Below, piece after piece: positions 4,766 through 8,114 of a DNA stretch of 8,114 bases. Location of the stretch: positions 1-8,114 of the forward strand of contig CAKORS010000042.1 in the NCBI GenBank assembly GCA_934101605.1, written 5' to 3'. The notes below the pieces were generated by a model. It did no database searches and had not been told where the DNA came from. It was given only the letters and a program-made list of their open reading frames with translations. The stretch is from an uncultured Bacilli bacterium (GTDB lineage: Bacteria; Bacillota_I; Bacilli_A; RF39; UBA660). Each line of letters opens with the position of its first letter. Position 1 is the stretch's first letter. A program made the position numbers and the translations under genes.

Positions 4766-5235
4766 TAATAAATTCCTCCCCAATATTCAGCTTTTGGATA
4801 TACTTTTAACATTTCTTTCCATTGAACCACAAAAGTAGTATATGCATGAAGCTTATATATATTTTTTCCAGTAATTGTTGGAGAAGTTCTTTTTGCAAAT
4901 GACTCAATATATATTACTTTTCTTTTAAATATTTTACCAATACAACACATTGCAGCTACTGTATTAGCACCTGTTGTTACTATAACATCAGGTCTATACT
5001 TAATAAAATAAAATAATGAAATAAAACAATTAGCAATCAAAATAAAAGGATATATTAGTTTCTGATTTCTACTACCATAAGGTAAATAAGCCATATTATA
5101 TTTTTCTTTCATTGTCTTTGTCACATCAGTTTTTTCTGTTATTAAAACATAATCATAATCTTTAAATATTTTTTTCAATTCCAATAATTGTGTAAGATGT
5201 CCACCTACACTTGAAATAAACATTACTCTTTTCAT
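4765..5235 (-). CDS. PssD/Alg14-like membrane subunit of a split glycosyltransferase
   Basis: A 156-aa partner of the PssE-like protein. Family marks are the N-terminal MFISSVGGHLTQLLEL (5-20) with its Gly-Gly-His acceptor-site motif, the hydrophobic segment IYPFILIANCFISLFYF (61-77) likely to associate with the membrane, RPDVIVTTGA (81-90), and VIYIESFAKRTSPT (107-120), diagnostic of the Alg14/PssD family. Alg14-type subunits recruit the catalytic Alg13-type subunit and bind the lipid-linked acceptor. In capsule loci the pair commonly adds the second sugar to the undecaprenyl-linked repeat unit; that role is inferred here. ATG 5235 follows GGGAG by 6 nt and lies one base after the stop of the preceding gene. 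An in-frame ATG 5256 starts before the ribosome site. The gene order PssD then PssE is the usual one. Confidence 0.88.
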   Translation of the reverse strand: MKRVMFISSVGGHLTQLLELKKIFKDYDYVLITEKTDVTKTMKEKYNMAYLPYGSRNQKLIYPFILIANCFISLFYFIKYRPDVIVTTGANTVAAMCCIGKIFKRKVIYIESFAKRTSPTITGKNIYKLHAYTTFVVQWKEMLKVYPKAEYWGGIY

Positions 5236-5236
5236 A

Positions 5237-6331
5237 TCAAACTCCCACAAAATCATTTAACTTTTCTGTTATTTCATCATTAAATCTATTATAGTCAAAT
5301 TTATTTTTTATTTTATAACCTTTTTCAAGAAAAGATTTCATACCATTAATAATTCCTTCCTCACTATTATCACATAGTATTCCAAAGCCTTCATTCATAA
5401 TTTTCTTAGCATCTGCTACATCTGTACTTATAACTGGTACACCTAATATTCTAGCTTCATCTATAACTATACCATAGCCCTCATATTGAGATGATAAAAC
5501 AAAGCAATCACTCAACTTAAGATATGGATATGGATTCACTTTTTTACCAAGTAAAATAACAGTATTTTCCAAATTATATTTCTTAATTAAATCAATATAC
5601 AAATTATGATCTTGTCCATCTCCAACTAAAATCACTCTAAACTTATAACCTTTTTTTATCAAGATATTGCTAGCTTCTATAATTCTTGTAATTTTCTTTG
5701 CCTTCTCTTCATGTCTTCCTATATTTATAAATGTCGTTATTGATTCTTTTTTTATATCATTAACTTTCTCATTACTTTTTTTAAGTATAGTAGCGCCATC
5801 TATATAATTATAAATACTTACAACTTTACCTTTATAATCAGGATATATTTTCTTAAATGAATCTAAAGCCTTATCGCTAACACATACAACTTTTTTAAAT
5901 AAATCAAATTTTAGTCGCTTCTTCATTTTCTTTAACTCTTTATCTGTTCTACTACTCAACAGATCATTATGAATAAAAATGATATTATTGTCACTAGATT
6001 TTCTTGCAAGCATCGCTAATATTCCATGCTGATATGCATAACTTATTGCACAATCATATTTTTTACGAGTAATCGTTAAATAAAGGTATGTCCCGATCAT
6101 TTTAATTAAACATAATATTTTGCCAAATAAATTCCATTTTCCTTTACATAAAAGTTTTATTTCAACATCTTCAGGAATATCATCTAAATATTTTTTTTCA
6201 GTGGAATAACCCAAATATAATAATATTTTATACTTTTTCGTCAAATCACTCATATTTAATAAATTAACTAAAGCTTTTTCCATCCCACCTACTGACAATT
6301 TAGGCATATATATAATCATTTTTTTATTCAT
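5237..6331 (-). CDS. GT4-family glycosyltransferase (GT-B fold)
   Basis: A 364-aa cytoplasmic glycosyltransferase of normal GT4 length. The N-terminal acceptor half opens with IIYMPKLSVGGMEKALVNLL (6-25), including the GG acceptor/phosphate loop, and has IFIHNDL (118-124) and VVCVSDKALDSF (148-159). The C-terminal donor half has FINIGRHEEKAK (201-212), ILVGDGQD (234-241) and the E-x7-E nucleotide-sugar motif in YEGYGIVIDEA (Glu284, Glu292), followed by GVPVISTD. The basic, hydrophobic 66-90 region is a probable membrane-contact surface. ATG 6331 is supported by AGGAG about 6 nt upstream; it overlaps the end of the preceding gene by 8 bp, and its own stop is one base from the PssD start. It should add one sugar to a lipid-linked repeat unit; donor and acceptor are unknown. 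Confidence 0.92.
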   Translation of the reverse strand: MNKKMIIYMPKLSVGGMEKALVNLLNMSDLTKKYKILLYLGYSTEKKYLDDIPEDVEIKLLCKGKWNLFGKILCLIKMIGTYLYLTITRKKYDCAISYAYQHGILAMLARKSSDNNIIFIHNDLLSSRTDKELKKMKKRLKFDLFKKVVCVSDKALDSFKKIYPDYKGKVVSIYNYIDGATILKKSNEKVNDIKKESITTFINIGRHEEKAKKITRIIEASNILIKKGYKFRVILVGDGQDHNLYIDLIKKYNLENTVILLGKKVNPYPYLKLSDCFVLSSQYEGYGIVIDEARILGVPVISTDVADAKKIMNEGFGILCDNSEEGIINGMKSFLEKGYKIKNKFDYNRFNDEITEKLNDFVGV

Positions 6332-8114
6332 TTTCTTCTCCTATCACATTATAAAAATCGGTTAAACAGTTTGCATTATATTTATTAATATCAAAAACAA
6401 AATTTTTGTTTACCCTACCATCAATTGCTTGCTTAACCCCTTCATACAAGCCTTTAGTAGTATTTTTCGTCAAAATATAACTACCTTTTGGTGCTATAGT
6501 ATTCATATCCTCAATACCAGTGACCTTTGGCCCAACCCAAGGAGTTTTTACTGACATAGCTTCTAATAAAACAGTAGCCCATGCTTCATATCTTGATGTC
6601 GTCAATAAAAGATTTGCCTGTTTTATATATGATAAAGCGTTTGGCTTTTCTCCCAAAAGTTTTATTGAACTAGAAATCTTTTTACGTTCTATCATATCAT
6701 TTAACTTTTTATAATCTTTGCCATTTCCAATAATATAGGAATTAACATTATACCCATTTTTAATTAATTTTTCATGAACTTCAATGAATCGTTCGAAATT
6801 TTTAGCATAACATAATCTACCAACCCCTACTATTATATAATTTCCATCTAATTGTTCAGCAACCTCATGTTTTTGTTCTATTTCTATTATGTTATTAACT
6901 ACTCTTAATTTATCATCATATCCAGGGATTTTTTTACTAAAACTTTCTTTACATTTTGGTCCAACACAAACTATAACATTATACTTTTTATAAATTTTTC
7001 TATAAAATTCAAATCTTTTTTTATAGTTAGAACTTGTTTCATATTGCATTTTAATATCTGTATGCACCCATACTATCTTTTTTCCTGCTTTTTGTTGTGA
7101 TATATATTTTGTTATAAAAGGATAGTAGCCAGTATAGTCTATCGCTACATCATAAAATTTATCGTTTTGATATAAAAAACTAGTATATCTATTATATAAC
7201 AGATGTTTAAAAATTTTAGAAAGCTTTGATTCTCTAGCATAAAATTTATCAAATATTCCTGAATAAGGAGTTATAATTTTTACGTTTTCATTCAATTTAT
7301 TTAAATTACTTCCATTTTTTAATAGTAAGAATAAATCAACATCGTATTTATTGTAATCTATTTTGTTTAACAAATTAATCAACACTGTTTCTATGCCACC
7401 TACTTGCATATGAACTGCACCTATCAATATTTTTATTTTTTTATTTTCTTGTTTCTTAAATGCATCGTAATTATAAACATATGCACATAATAAACTTAAA
7501 TATATACTTACTGATGGAGAAGATAATGTATGACCAACTAAAACTGAAATTAATAATACAAGAGCTATACTCAATAAAATCATATTAATTTTCAAGTATT
7601 GAAAAGAGTTCCCTAAATTTTTAAAATATTTTTTAATTGTTATGACTATTAAAGACAATAGATATACATAAACTATCATACTTCCAATTATTCCATACAT
7701 GTAAAATATATCTATTGCATCAGACTCAACCAACAAAATACCATTATCAAAAACATACATTTTTCCAAATAAGTAATCGTTTACAATTTTTTCTTCTCCT
7801 TGTATTTTTAATAAATAATCTATTCTACCAGAAAATAAAACTTTAACAAATATATTATTTTCTTTCTTTTTTATTTTCTCATCTGTTTCATTCTCTGTTA
7901 TTGATGTTGGATTTTGAGAATTTATAAAATTATACTTATTTCTTACATTTACTACGGTTGGAAGATTATTAAAAAATATAAGTATTCCTAGCGACATTAA
8001 CAAAATAACTAGAAACGATTTATTTAATTTATACTTTTTAAAATTAACAAGACGATAAATCAAATAAGTAGCATTAGTTATTATTATAGCTATTAATCCT
8101 ACTTTAGTTCCTAG
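6324..8114 (-). CDS. Wzy/O-antigen-ligase-like membrane segment fused to a GT4 glycosyltransferase (5'-truncated at window edge)
   Basis: The frame is open to the right edge: 17 codons (LGTKVGLIAIIITNATYL) precede the internal TTG 8063, so the true start lies outside. Residue numbers count from that TTG. Residues ~1-200 are the C-terminal part of a polymerase/ligase: a helix at 15-33, an extracytoplasmic loop with GRIDYLL (79-85) and LLVESDAIDIFYMYGIIG (110-127), then helices at ~120-142, 158-178 and 182-199. This is the acidic-loop pattern of the Wzy/O-antigen ligase superfamily; the upstream TK motif fits it too. From ~208 a complete GT4 enzyme follows: ILIGAVHMQVGGIETVLINL (212-231), VWVHTD (331-336), VGVGRLCYAKN (412-422) and E-x7-E in YEAWATVLLEAM (Glu493, Glu501). 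The join is an A-rich tract (AAAATAAAAAAATAAAAA) without ribosome site or ATG, so either a true fusion or a homopolymer indel joining two genes. Confidence 0.85.
   Translation of the reverse strand, partial: LGTKVGLIAIIITNATYLIYRLVNFKKYKLNKSFLVILLMSLGILIFFNNLPTVVNVRNKYNFINSQNPTSITENETDEKIKKKENNIFVKVLFSGRIDYLLKIQGEEKIVNDYLFGKMYVFDNGILLVESDAIDIFYMYGIIGSMIVYVYLLSLIVITIKKYFKNLGNSFQYLKINMILLSIALVLLISVLVGHTLSSPSVSIYLSLLCAYVYNYDAFKKQENKKIKILIGAVHMQVGGIETVLINLLNKIDYNKYDVDLFLLLKNGSNLNKLNENVKIITPYSGIFDKFYARESKLSKIFKHLLYNRYTSFLYQNDKFYDVAIDYTGYYPFITKYISQQKAGKKIVWVHTDIKMQYETSSNYKKRFEFYRKIYKKYNVIVCVGPKCKESFSKKIPGYDDKLRVVNNIIEIEQKHEVAEQLDGNYIIVGVGRLCYAKNFERFIEVHEKLIKNGYNVNSYIIGNGKDYKKLNDMIERKKISSSIKLLGEKPNALSYIKQANLLLTTSRYEAWATVLLEAMSVKTPWVGPKVTGIEDMNTIAPKGSYILTKNTTKGLYEGVKQAIDGRVNKNFVFDINKYNANCLTDFYNVIGEENE

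Noticed and set aside
4766..4783. TTG start for the PssE-like gene at 4783
   Set aside because: The GGGAGG ribosome site lies downstream of it; ATG 4765 at TAATG coupling is better.
5236..5256. ATG 5256 start for the PssD-like gene
   Set aside because: It precedes the GGGAG ribosome site and adds non-family residues; ATG 5235 begins directly at the conserved beta strand.
6520..6714. 64-codon plus-strand ORF
   Set aside because: It lies entirely inside the GT4 domain on the opposite strand; it is an antisense shadow of a gene with clear family motifs.
1..8114. tRNA, rRNA, CRISPR array or complete insertion sequence
   Set aside because: No cloverleaf, rRNA consensus, regularly spaced repeats or transposase motifs were seen on either strand.

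Overview
The window looks like chromosomal DNA of a low-GC Firmicutes/Bacilli lineage, probably an uncultured gut bacterium related to the RF39/Mollicutes-like Bacilli. The reasons are a very AT-rich composition (roughly a quarter GC), strong AGGAGG and GGTGAT Shine-Dalgarno sites, consensus sigma-A promoters, relatives of the sporulation proteins SpoIIM and SpoIVB, and an MnmA with the Asn-rich 'NWDS..NNDI..GN..' insert that I associate with Mollicutes-like Bacilli. The lineage is an inference; no rRNA or other firm marker is present.

Layout: almost everything is on the minus strand, so transcription runs right to left. From the right edge, 8114-4301 is a tightly packed four-gene surface-polysaccharide operon. 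It holds a 5'-truncated Wzy/O-antigen-ligase-like membrane segment fused in frame to a GT4 glycosyltransferase, a second GT4 glycosyltransferase, a PssD/Alg14-like subunit and a PssE/Alg13-like subunit, closed by a terminator at about 4243-4262. Next is a SpoIVB-type serine peptidase (4162-3179). A short intergenic region follows with a 31-aa membrane peptide on the plus strand, which has its own near-consensus promoter and terminator. Then come a SpoIIM-like membrane protein (2919-2275), the tRNA 2-thiouridylase MnmA (2250-1141), and an HTH protein of unknown function (1061-297) behind a promoter full of TGTAAA repeats.

The left edge (1-288) is anomalous. Directly downstream of the HTH gene is a 42-codon ORF whose first ~24 residues resemble the N-terminus of MurT. 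It runs into a 12-bp perfect inverted repeat (17 pairs as plus-strand RNA) and then into a ~150-bp segment of about 46% GC rich in small hairpins. This could be the end of a mobile element or other foreign gene, a structured RNA, or an assembly junction; the sequence alone does not decide.

How the genes work together: the four right-hand genes would build (GT4 enzymes and the PssD/PssE pair) and possibly polymerise (Wzy-like domain) a capsule or exopolysaccharide repeat unit. The middle block looks like housekeeping and regulatory genes, each with its own compact promoter and terminator: 5' leaders of only about 10-16 nt, and terminator hairpins that include the stop codon.
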